Shown: piece after piece, positions 34,270 through 41,249 of the stretch
How positions within the stretch are numbered: the first letter of the stretch is position 1
How the letters are laid out: each line of letters starts with the position of its first letter
DNA from: Streptomyces sp. CB02414
GTDB lineage: Bacteria > Actinomycetota > Actinomycetes > Streptomycetales > Streptomycetaceae
Assembly (NCBI RefSeq): GCF_001905385.1
Contig: NZ_LIPF01000004.1
Span: 1 to 64,000, forward strand
Direction: 5' to 3'
Length of the DNA: 64,000 nucleotides
Made by a program: the position numbers and the translations under genes
The notes under the pieces: model-generated
What the model saw: only the letters and a program-made list of their open reading frames with translations
What the model was told of the DNA's origin: nothing
Databases searched by the model: none

Positions 34270-35232
34270 CTACGCGCCGCCGCGGAACGTGTTGCGGTAC
34301 GCGCGCGGCGACACCCCGAGCACCTCGCGGAAGTGCTGGCGCATCGCCGTACCGGTGCCGAAGCCGGCGAGGGCGGCGACGCGGTCCACCGGTTCGTCGC
34401 CGCGCTCCAGCAGCCGCCGGGCGTAGTCCAGACGCTGCCGGCCGAGCCACTGCATCGGTGTCTCCCCGGTCTCCTGCCGGAACCTCCGGCTGAGGGTCCG
34501 CACACTCATCGCCGACTGCCGGGCGAGGTCCTCCAGGGTGAGGGGCTCGCCCAGCCGCTGGAGCGCGTAGGTGCGGGCGGCGGCCGTCGTGGAGTCGTCC
34601 GCCTGCCTGATGGGGCGGTCGATGTACTGGGCCTGGCCGCCCTCGCGGTGCGGTGGCACCACGGTGCCGCGCGCGACGGTGTTCGCCACCTCGGCGCCGT
34701 GGTCGTCGCGGATCATGTGCAGGCACAGGTCGATCCCGGCGGCGACACCGGCCGAGGTGAGCACACCCCGGTCGTCCGTGTAGAGCACGTCCGGATCGAC
34801 GTCCACCTCCGGGTAGAGCGCGGCCAGTTCGGCGCACGACTTCCAGTGCGTCGTGGCCCGGCGCCCCGCCAGCACCCCGGCCGCCGCCAGCACGAACGAA
34901 CCGGTGCAGATGGACGCCAGCCGGGCCGTCGCCGGAATCCGCTCCAGGGCCGCGCGCACCGGTGCGGCGAGCCGCCCGCGCTCCTGGGGCGCGTAGTCCT
35001 CCACGGCCGCCGGCACGACCACCGTGTCGGCGCCTTCCAGGACGTCCGGCCCGTGCGCGACGTTCACACTGAAGTCGGTGTCCGTGGCGATCTCGCCGGG
35101 CTCGGACGCGCACGTGAGCACCGAGTACAGTCGCCGGCCGGCGTCGTCGACGGCGGTCCCGAACAGACGGTGCACGATCCCCAGCTCCATCGGCAGCAGT
35201 CCGGGACGTACGTAGACCACCACACGGTGCAC
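34270..35232 (-). CDS. GlxA-type AraC-family regulator (DJ-1/PfpI-like domain)
   Basis: 320 residues. The N-terminal half is a DJ-1/PfpI-like amidotransferase fold (VVVYVRPGLLPMELGIVHRL, ASICTGSFVLAAAGVLAG with a Cys at the nucleophile elbow). The C-terminal 100 residues are an AraC double helix-turn-helix (LTLEDLARQSAMSVRTLSRR, VAALAGFGTGTAMRQHFREV, GVSPRAYRNTF). GTG 35232 is chosen because AGGAG lies 7 bases upstream; the in-frame ATG at 35247 overlaps that site. It is divergent from a phosphotransferase gene. Its targets and ligand cannot be read from the sequence. Confidence 0.9.
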   Translation of the reverse strand: MHRVVVYVRPGLLPMELGIVHRLFGTAVDDAGRRLYSVLTCASEPGEIATDTDFSVNVAHGPDVLEGADTVVVPAAVEDYAPQERGRLAAPVRAALERIPATARLASICTGSFVLAAAGVLAGRRATTHWKSCAELAALYPEVDVDPDVLYTDDRGVLTSAGVAAGIDLCLHMIRDDHGAEVANTVARGTVVPPHREGGQAQYIDRPIRQADDSTTAAARTYALQRLGEPLTLEDLARQSAMSVRTLSRRFRQETGETPMQWLGRQRLDYARRLLERGDEPVDRVAALAGFGTGTAMRQHFREVLGVSPRAYRNTFRGGA

Positions 35233-35351
35233 TGCCTCACTCCTCATCCCTCGCCCAATGCCCGGCTCACGGCCGGATTCTGCCACCCGCTCGTTCCCGG
35301 GCGGCCCGAAAAGCGCTGGCGGCCCGGGACGCACGGTGCTGGGATGACCGG

Positions 35352-36350
35352 ATGCGCGGCGAGATCTCGGTGACCGTGGACCGCGGGCGGTTCCAGGACG
35401 CGGTGACGCCCTGGGACGACGACGTCTGGCGGGCCGACGTCCTCGACTGGGTGACGGCCTCGCTCGCCGCCCTGGGCGTGCGCCCGACGGGGGAGTGGCG
35501 GGTGCGGTCACGGCCGTGGTCCGTCCTGGCGCGGCTGTCCGTCGAGGGGCGCGACGCGGTCTGGTTCAAGGCAAACCCGCCGGCCAGTGCCTTCGAGGGC
35601 CCGCTGACCGAGGCGCTGGCCCGCTGGGCACCGGGGCAAGTCCTGGAGCCGCTCGCGGTGGACGCCGTCCGCGGCTGGTCGCTGCTGCCCGACGGGGGAC
35701 CGCTGTTCAGGGACGTACTCGACCGCCGGGGCGCCGGCCCCGAAGCGTGGGAAGGGCTCCTGCGCCGGTACGCGGCCCTGCAGCGCGCGCTGACGCCCCA
35801 CGCGCGAGAGATCGAACGGCTCGGTGTCCCCGGGGCGCCCGTCACCACCCTGCCCGGCGTCTTCGACCGGTTCGACGACACGCCGCTGGAGCCGGAGGAA
35901 CGGCACCGGCTCCGCCGCCTCGGCTCCCGCCTCCTGGACTGGTGCGCCGAACTCGATGCCCTGGACGTCCCGGACTCCCTCGACCACGCCGACCTGCACG
36001 ACGGCCAGCTGTTCCACCCCGGGCCGGGCGCGTTCACCGTCTTCGACTGGGGCGACGCCGTCGTCTCCCACCCCTTCTGCAGCCTGGCCGTCCCCGCCCG
36101 CCGTGCCCGCGAGCGGCACGGCCCGCACGTACTGCCGCGCCTGCGCGACGCCTACCTGGAGCCGTGGACGGGCTCCGGCCGGACCACCCGGGAGCTGCGG
36201 CGCGCGCTCGCCCTCGCCTGGCGGCTGAGCGCCCTGCACCGGGCCGGGGCGTACGGCAGGGTCTTCCCCGCGTCCGGGGCCGCGGGCGCCGAGGTCGCGG
36301 CGGAGGGGGCCCGCTGCCTGCTGGAGCTGTTCGACGAGCCACCGTTCTGA
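35352..36350 (+). CDS. aminoglycoside phosphotransferase (APH)-family protein
   Basis: 332 residues with a protein-kinase-like fold. The catalytic loop is DHADLHDGQLF (the usual Asn of HxDLxxxN is Gln), followed by the Mg-binding FDWGDAVVSHPF. The N-lobe contains VWFKANPPASAF with the ATP lysine. APH-family enzymes phosphorylate small molecules, not necessarily aminoglycosides. It starts at ATG 35352, 119 bp from the divergent regulator. The substrate is not assignable, and a resistance role should not be assumed. Confidence 0.85.
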   Translation: MRGEISVTVDRGRFQDAVTPWDDDVWRADVLDWVTASLAALGVRPTGEWRVRSRPWSVLARLSVEGRDAVWFKANPPASAFEGPLTEALARWAPGQVLEPLAVDAVRGWSLLPDGGPLFRDVLDRRGAGPEAWEGLLRRYAALQRALTPHAREIERLGVPGAPVTTLPGVFDRFDDTPLEPEERHRLRRLGSRLLDWCAELDALDVPDSLDHADLHDGQLFHPGPGAFTVFDWGDAVVSHPFCSLAVPARRARERHGPHVLPRLRDAYLEPWTGSGRTTRELRRALALAWRLSALHRAGAYGRVFPASGAAGAEVAAEGARCLLELFDEPPF

Positions 36351-36395
36351 GCCGCTGTTCAGCCGTTGTCAGTGGCGGATGCGAAGCTGCGGGGC

Positions 36396-36662
36396 ATGGA
36401 TGAGGTGGAGTTCATGCGGGGCCGGGTCTACGGAGCGGAGCACGACGACCCCGGACCGCGCCCCGGACGCGCCTACGCGCAACTGGTCGGCGGTCCGCTG
36501 GACGGTCTGCTCCTGGACATCACGGACCTGACGGAGCAGGAGTATGCCCGGGGCGTCTCACTGGCGACGGAGATAGGCCGCTACGGTCCCGGCGGCCGTT
36601 CCGCGTACGCGCCGAGGCCGGACGACCCCCGCCGCCTCGACTGGCGGGGCGACGCGCCCTGA
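36396..36662 (+). CDS. hypothetical protein, 88 residues
   Basis: A small soluble protein (MDEVEFMRGRVYGAEHDDPG, then GRAYAQLVGGPLDGLLLDIT). I do not recognise a family, although QLVGGPLDGLLLDI resembles small proteins found in Streptomyces genomes. The start is ATG 36396 in the run GGGGCATGG; an in-frame upstream GTG would add 10 residues. It follows the APH-family gene by 45 bp in the same direction and is convergent with the MerR gene, leaving only 2 bp between stop codons. Confidence 0.65.
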   Translation: MDEVEFMRGRVYGAEHDDPGPRPGRAYAQLVGGPLDGLLLDITDLTEQEYARGVSLATEIGRYGPGGRSAYAPRPDDPRRLDWRGDAP

Positions 36663-36664
36663 CG

Positions 36665-37642
36665 TCACACCGCCGGCAGCGGCGGGGCTCCCGTCTGCGC
36701 GACCAGGGCCGCGTACAGCCAGTCGTGGGCGGAACCGGGCGTCGGTTCCGGCCGGCGGCCCGGCTCGGTGACGACCTCGGTCACCAGGTCCCAGTAGCGG
36801 TCGATCCGCGGGTCGGCCGCGAGCTGCCCGGCCAGCCCGAGGCGGAACTCCGGGCTGTCCCGGAGTCCGTACGCGCTGGTGTACGCGTCGACGAAGCTGT
36901 CCAGCGCCTCCCCGGGCCGCGGGTCCCGGCCCCGTCGCATCTGGACACCCGCCAGCTCGTACGCCTCCGCCAGCCCCGCGTACAGCACGGCGGCCCCCCG
37001 GGCACCGGCGGCCCGGTGCGCCTCGGGCTGGGGCTGCGCGGTGCCCGGGCACGGCGCGAGGGTGAGGGCGTTGAGGTGGGCGAAGGCGAGGACCTGGGCC
37101 GGAGCCGGGTCCTCGGGCGGCTGCGGCACCGCGACCTCCAGGAACGCCCGGACCGACCGGGCCGGCATCCGCGGCGGCAGCCAGCCCCGCCAGAACCGGA
37201 CCAGCGGCTCCGTGCTGGGCGGCATGGACACCGCCCCTATCAGGTCCAGCCGTTCGGCCCGTTCCCCGGGCGGACACTCCTGGACCAGGCGCAGTGCCGC
37301 CTCCCGCCAGCGCAAGGCCCTCATCTCGGAGCCGAGTTCGCGCAGCCGCCCGGCGACCGCGTCCTCCAGCGCGCCCCCCTCCTGCCCGCCACCGCCGCCC
37401 GCCGCGTCCTCCTCCTCGAGGACCCGGCGCACCTCGGGGACCGACAGGCCGAGCCCGCGCAGGGAGCGGATCAGGCGCAGCCGGCCCAGCGCGTCGGCGC
37501 CGTACCGCCGGTGCCCGCCGGCGCTGCGGGAGGCCTCCGGCAGCAGGCCCCGGTCGGAGTAGAAACGGACGGTCTTCACGGTGACGCCCGCCTGTGCGGC
37601 CAGGTCCCCGATGCCGCATAGACCGTCGGACGACGTGATCAC
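36665..37642 (-). CDS. MerR-family transcriptional regulator
   Basis: 325 residues. N-terminal MerR winged helix (GIGDLAAQAGVTVKTVRFYS, DRGLLPEASRSAGGHRRYG, LRLIRSLRGLGLSVPEVRRV), a short coiled-coil region and a long C-terminal domain of about 200 residues. That domain (VQMRRGRDPRPGEALDSFVD) could bind a ligand, but it has no cysteine pair typical of metal sensors. It starts at GTG 37642. The divergent hydrolase gene has a MerR-type operator immediately beside this start, so it probably regulates that gene and itself. The inducer is unknown. Confidence 0.92.
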   Translation of the reverse strand: MITSSDGLCGIGDLAAQAGVTVKTVRFYSDRGLLPEASRSAGGHRRYGADALGRLRLIRSLRGLGLSVPEVRRVLEEEDAAGGGGGQEGGALEDAVAGRLRELGSEMRALRWREAALRLVQECPPGERAERLDLIGAVSMPPSTEPLVRFWRGWLPPRMPARSVRAFLEVAVPQPPEDPAPAQVLAFAHLNALTLAPCPGTAQPQPEAHRAAGARGAAVLYAGLAEAYELAGVQMRRGRDPRPGEALDSFVDAYTSAYGLRDSPEFRLGLAGQLAADPRIDRYWDLVTEVVTEPGRRPEPTPGSAHDWLYAALVAQTGAPPLPAV

Positions 37643-37673
37643 TTGAACCTCCCTCAGGGGGAGTTCCTACCGT
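37643..37673 (+). promoter_or_regulatory. MerR-type promoter/operator with 19-bp spacer
   Basis: TTGAAC (37643-37648), exactly 19 bp, then TACCGT (37668-37673). A dyad GAACCTCCC-TCAG-GGGGAGTTC (37645-37666) sits between the elements. The stretched spacer with central dyad is the hallmark of MerR-activated promoters. It reads into the double-hydrolase gene and overlaps the ribosome-binding site of the merR gene. Confidence 0.8.
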
Positions 37674-37728
37674 ACCGGCGAGCGCGGGCCGGTGACCGGG
37701 CCGGACCGCGAGGTACGGAGGAGAGTCC

Positions 37729-39261
37729 ATGACCGCTTTCATCCTGGTGTCGGGCATGTTCACCGGCGCACACGTCTGGGAGGACACGACCGCCCGTCTG
37801 ACCGCCGAGGGCGCCGAGGCGCACGCGGTCGCCCTGACCGGGCTCGACGGCCCGCCCGGCCCGGCGGGGACCCGCACCGACCTGGAGACCCACATCGCGG
37901 ACGTCCTCGCCGTGATCGACTCGATCGACGCGACGGACCGGAAGATCGTGCTGGTCGGCCACGACTACGGCATCCACCCGGCGCTGGGCGCCGCCGACCG
38001 GAGGGCCGCGCGCATCGACCGGATCGTCTACCTGGACTCGGGCATGCCCAGTGACGGCGCCCCGGCCCTGGCCGCGGTGCCCGACCAGTCCCTGCGCGAG
38101 CGGCTGGCCGGGAAGGCCGGGGACGAGGACGCCGACGACGTGCTGCCGCCTCCGGCCACCCACGACGAGTGGAGCCTGTGGGGCAGCACCGAGGGCGTAC
38201 CCGGCCCGGCGCTGGACCGGCTCACCGCCCTCGCCGCGCCGCAGCCGACGGGCACCCTGCTCCAGCCGCTCCGGCTGACCGGTGCGGTGGCCTCGGTGCC
38301 CACCACCGGCGTGCTGTGCACCGGCAACGGCACGAGCATCGAGATGGTCCAGATGCTGGTGGGCTTCGGCGATCCCGCGCTGCGGGCCCTGGTCGACCCC
38401 CGGGTGACCTTCTTCGAACTGGCCACCGGGCACTGGCCGATGCTCTCCCGTCCCGCCGAACTGACGGACGTGCTGCTGCGGGCCGCGGCCGGCGAGGGGC
38501 ACCGGCTGGAGCCCGTCGAAGCGACGGAACCGCCCCCGCACCTGCGGCCGTTCCTGCTGGACGTCCCCGAAGCCCCGCGGGAGCGGCACGGAAACGTCGA
38601 CCTGCACCTGCCCGACGCCGAGGGACCACGGCCCGCGGTGCTGTTCGTGCACGGCGGCCCGGTGCCCGCCGACGCGCGGCCCACGCCGAGGGACTGGCCG
38701 ACCCTGACGGGGTACGCGCGCTGTGCGGCGGCGGGCGGTGTGGTGGGCGCCGTCGTCGACCACCGACTGCACGACCTGTCCGACTACGAGCGGGCCGCCG
38801 CCGACGTGGCCGCCGCCGTGGAACAGGTCCGGGCCGACCCACGCGTGGACGCGGACCGCGTCGGGCTGTGGTTCTTCTCCGGCGGCGGCCCGATCACGGC
38901 CGACTGGCTGGACGCGCCGCCGCCGTGGCTGCGCTGCCTGGCGGCCACCTACCCGGTCCTCGCGCCACTGCCCAACTGGGGACTGTCCGGCGGCCGGTTC
39001 CACCCGGCGCGCGCGGTGGCGAACGCCGGTGCCCTGCCCGTCGTCCTCACCCGCGTCGGACTGGAGATGCCCGAGATCGCCGCCACCGTCGAGGAGTTCC
39101 TCGCCGCGGCCAAGGAGTGCGGGGCGGACGTGGAGGTGGTGGACGTGCCGCACGGCCACCACGCCTTCGAGACCGTCGACCCGACGGACGAGTCCCGCGA
39201 AGCCGTGCGCCACGCGATGCGCGCGGTCCTGGCCCGCCTCGGCCGGCCCGGCACGCGGTAG
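37729..39261 (+). CDS. two-domain alpha/beta hydrolase fusion
   Basis: 510 residues carrying two hydrolase domains. Domain 1 (1-260): ILVSGMFTGAHVWEDTT, nucleophile elbow LVGHDYGIHP with Asp in place of Ser (as in dehalogenases/epoxide hydrolases), final His in ELATGHWPMLSRP. Domain 2 (265-505): AVLFVHGGPVPADAR, GLWFFSGGGPITADW (Ser elbow), closing with VDVPHGHHAFETVDP. Both domains look complete. It starts with ATG 37729 (GAGGAGAG upstream) and is driven by the adjacent MerR promoter, which suggests an inducible detoxification or drug-modifying role. Substrate not predicted. Confidence 0.85.
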   Translation: MTAFILVSGMFTGAHVWEDTTARLTAEGAEAHAVALTGLDGPPGPAGTRTDLETHIADVLAVIDSIDATDRKIVLVGHDYGIHPALGAADRRAARIDRIVYLDSGMPSDGAPALAAVPDQSLRERLAGKAGDEDADDVLPPPATHDEWSLWGSTEGVPGPALDRLTALAAPQPTGTLLQPLRLTGAVASVPTTGVLCTGNGTSIEMVQMLVGFGDPALRALVDPRVTFFELATGHWPMLSRPAELTDVLLRAAAGEGHRLEPVEATEPPPHLRPFLLDVPEAPRERHGNVDLHLPDAEGPRPAVLFVHGGPVPADARPTPRDWPTLTGYARCAAAGGVVGAVVDHRLHDLSDYERAAADVAAAVEQVRADPRVDADRVGLWFFSGGGPITADWLDAPPPWLRCLAATYPVLAPLPNWGLSGGRFHPARAVANAGALPVVLTRVGLEMPEIAATVEEFLAAAKECGADVEVVDVPHGHHAFETVDPTDESREAVRHAMRAVLARLGRPGTR

Positions 39262-39412
39262 GCGCGCACACGAACACCGGCCCGCGGCATCGGATCGGCG
39301 CCGCGGGACCTGGGCGGCACAACGCGGCAGCCGCCCACCGGCGCCGGCCTCCCGCGCCCGGGACGAGCACCGCCGCACCAATCCGCCCGGTGCCCGGCCC
39401 CGGATTACCGGC

Positions 39413-41008
39413 GTGAGCGACGAAGAGAACGCACCGCGGCGGTACTCCCGGACGACCACACGGCTCTCGCTGGGGGCGCTGAGCGGGCTCCTGGCGGGAG
39501 GTGCCGCGCTCACCGTCGCCGAACTGGTGGCGGCGGGGGTGCGTCCGCAGGCCGGCCCGGTGGTCGCGGTCGGCGGTGCCGCCATCGACCGCACCCCGGC
39601 CGCCGTGAAGGACTGGGCGATCCGCACCTTCGGCACCAACGACAAGCTGGTCCTCCAGCTCGGCATCCTCGCCGTCCTGGCCCTGTTCGCCCTGGCCCTC
39701 GGTGTCCTCGCCGTCCGCCACCGGCGCACGGGGGCCGCGGGCGTCCTGGTCATCGGTGCCGTCGGGGCGGCGGCCGCCACCAGCCGTCCCGACTCCACGA
39801 GCCTCACCGACGCCCTCCCGTCCGTCGTCGGGGCGCTCGCCGGCGCCGCACTCCTGTACTTCCTCGCCGGCCGCCTCCCGGCGGCGCACCGGGGCGCGGG
39901 GCAGGAGCCCGGCGAGGGCTGGGACCGGCGCCGCTTCGTCCTCGCGGCGACCGCCGCTGCCGCCGCCTCGGCCGGGGCGGGTGCGGTGGGCCGGGCCCTG
40001 AACGGCGCCGGCGGCCAGGAGGCCGTGGCCTCCCGCAAGAACACCGACCTGCCGCCGCCCGCCTCACGCGCCCCCGCGGTGCCCCGGGGAGCACAGGTCA
40101 GGGTCGCCGGTGTCAGCCCGTTCATCACGCCCAACGCGGACTTCTACCGGGTGGACACCGCCCTGGTGGTCCCCAAGGTGGACGCCGGCGCCTGGCGGCT
40201 GCGCGTCCACGGGGACGGAGTCGCCCGGGAGAAGATCCTCACCTTCGACGACCTCCTGCGCCGCGAACTGATCGAGCGCGACATCACCCTCACCTGCGTC
40301 TCCAACGAGGTCGGCGGCCCCTACGTGGGCAACGCCCGCTGGATCGGCGTCCGGCTCGCCGGCCTGCTCGAGGAGTGCGGGGTCCGGCCGCCGTCCAAGG
40401 GTGGCCCCGCCGACCAGCTGGTCGCCCGCTCGGTGGACGGCATGACCATCGGCAGCCCGGTCGAGGACGTCATGGACGGCCGCGACGCGATGCTCGCCGT
40501 CGGCATGAACGGCGAACCGCTGCCGTTCGACCACGGCTTCCCGGTGCGCATGCTGGTCCCGGGCCTGTACGGCTACGTGTCCGCCTGCAAGTGGATCGAG
40601 GACATCGAGCTGACCACCTTCGACGCCTACGACGCCTACTGGGTCAAGCGCGACTGGGCCCGCGAGGCCCCGGTCAAGACCCAGTCCCGGATCGACACCC
40701 CGAAGCCGTTCGCACGGCCGAAGGCGGGCGCGGTGATGGTGGCCGGCGTCGCCTGGGCCCAGCACCGCGGCATCGACAAGGTCGAGGTCCGCGTCGACGA
40801 CGGTCCCTGGCAGGAGGCCACCCTCGCGGCCGAGGACACCCGTGACACCTGGCGCCAGTGGTCCTACGCCTGGCAGGCCACGAAGGGCGGCCACACCCTC
40901 ACCGTGCGGGCCACCGACCGCACCGGCGAGGTGCAGACCGAGAAGCGCACCCGCACCGTCCCCGACGGGGCCAGCGGACGGCACTCCGTCGTGGTGACGG
41001 TGGAGTGA
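39413..41008 (+). CDS. membrane-anchored molybdopterin oxidoreductase (sulfite oxidase-like)
   Basis: 531 residues from GTG 39413. The N-terminal 200 residues carry four to five hydrophobic segments (LSLGALSGLLAGGAALTVAE, LVLQLGILAVLALFALALGV, LPSVVGALAGAALLYFLAG) and then RRRFVLAATAAAAA, which resembles a twin-arginine motif. A sulfite-oxidase-type Mo domain follows (FYRVDTALVVPKVDAGAW; molybdenum-ligand Cys in ITLTCVSNEVGG; FDHGFPVRMLVPGLYGY). A C-terminal dimerization domain closes it (VEVRVDDGPWQEATL). Similar proteins are SUOX/YedY-like; the true substrate is unknown. It stands alone, without a heme partner gene. Confidence 0.88.
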   Translation: MSDEENAPRRYSRTTTRLSLGALSGLLAGGAALTVAELVAAGVRPQAGPVVAVGGAAIDRTPAAVKDWAIRTFGTNDKLVLQLGILAVLALFALALGVLAVRHRRTGAAGVLVIGAVGAAAATSRPDSTSLTDALPSVVGALAGAALLYFLAGRLPAAHRGAGQEPGEGWDRRRFVLAATAAAAASAGAGAVGRALNGAGGQEAVASRKNTDLPPPASRAPAVPRGAQVRVAGVSPFITPNADFYRVDTALVVPKVDAGAWRLRVHGDGVAREKILTFDDLLRRELIERDITLTCVSNEVGGPYVGNARWIGVRLAGLLEECGVRPPSKGGPADQLVARSVDGMTIGSPVEDVMDGRDAMLAVGMNGEPLPFDHGFPVRMLVPGLYGYVSACKWIEDIELTTFDAYDAYWVKRDWAREAPVKTQSRIDTPKPFARPKAGAVMVAGVAWAQHRGIDKVEVRVDDGPWQEATLAAEDTRDTWRQWSYAWQATKGGHTLTVRATDRTGEVQTEKRTRTVPDGASGRHSVVVTVE

Positions 41009-41249
41009 ACTGCCGGCTTCCGCCCCCCACTCGGTGCACCGGCCACTTTGTCCCGCGAAGGGAAAAAGAATCGAGATCTTGTGCGGAATGGGTTACAGGT
41101 TCGGACCAAGCCCGCTAACTTCCTTGAAATGAACCGGTCATGAGCGTCTCCCGACCGGCGTTCGACGGCGCGACGGCGCGCGCCCGTACTCCCTCTTCAC
41201 GGCAGGACTCACACGCCTGCCGCCACCCCACACCTCCCGGGAGAACCCT

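Noticed and set aside
35352..36350. Calling the APH-family gene an antibiotic resistance gene
   Set aside because: The fold is a general small-molecule kinase, the catalytic loop has Gln in place of the usual Asn, and nothing nearby indicates aminoglycosides.
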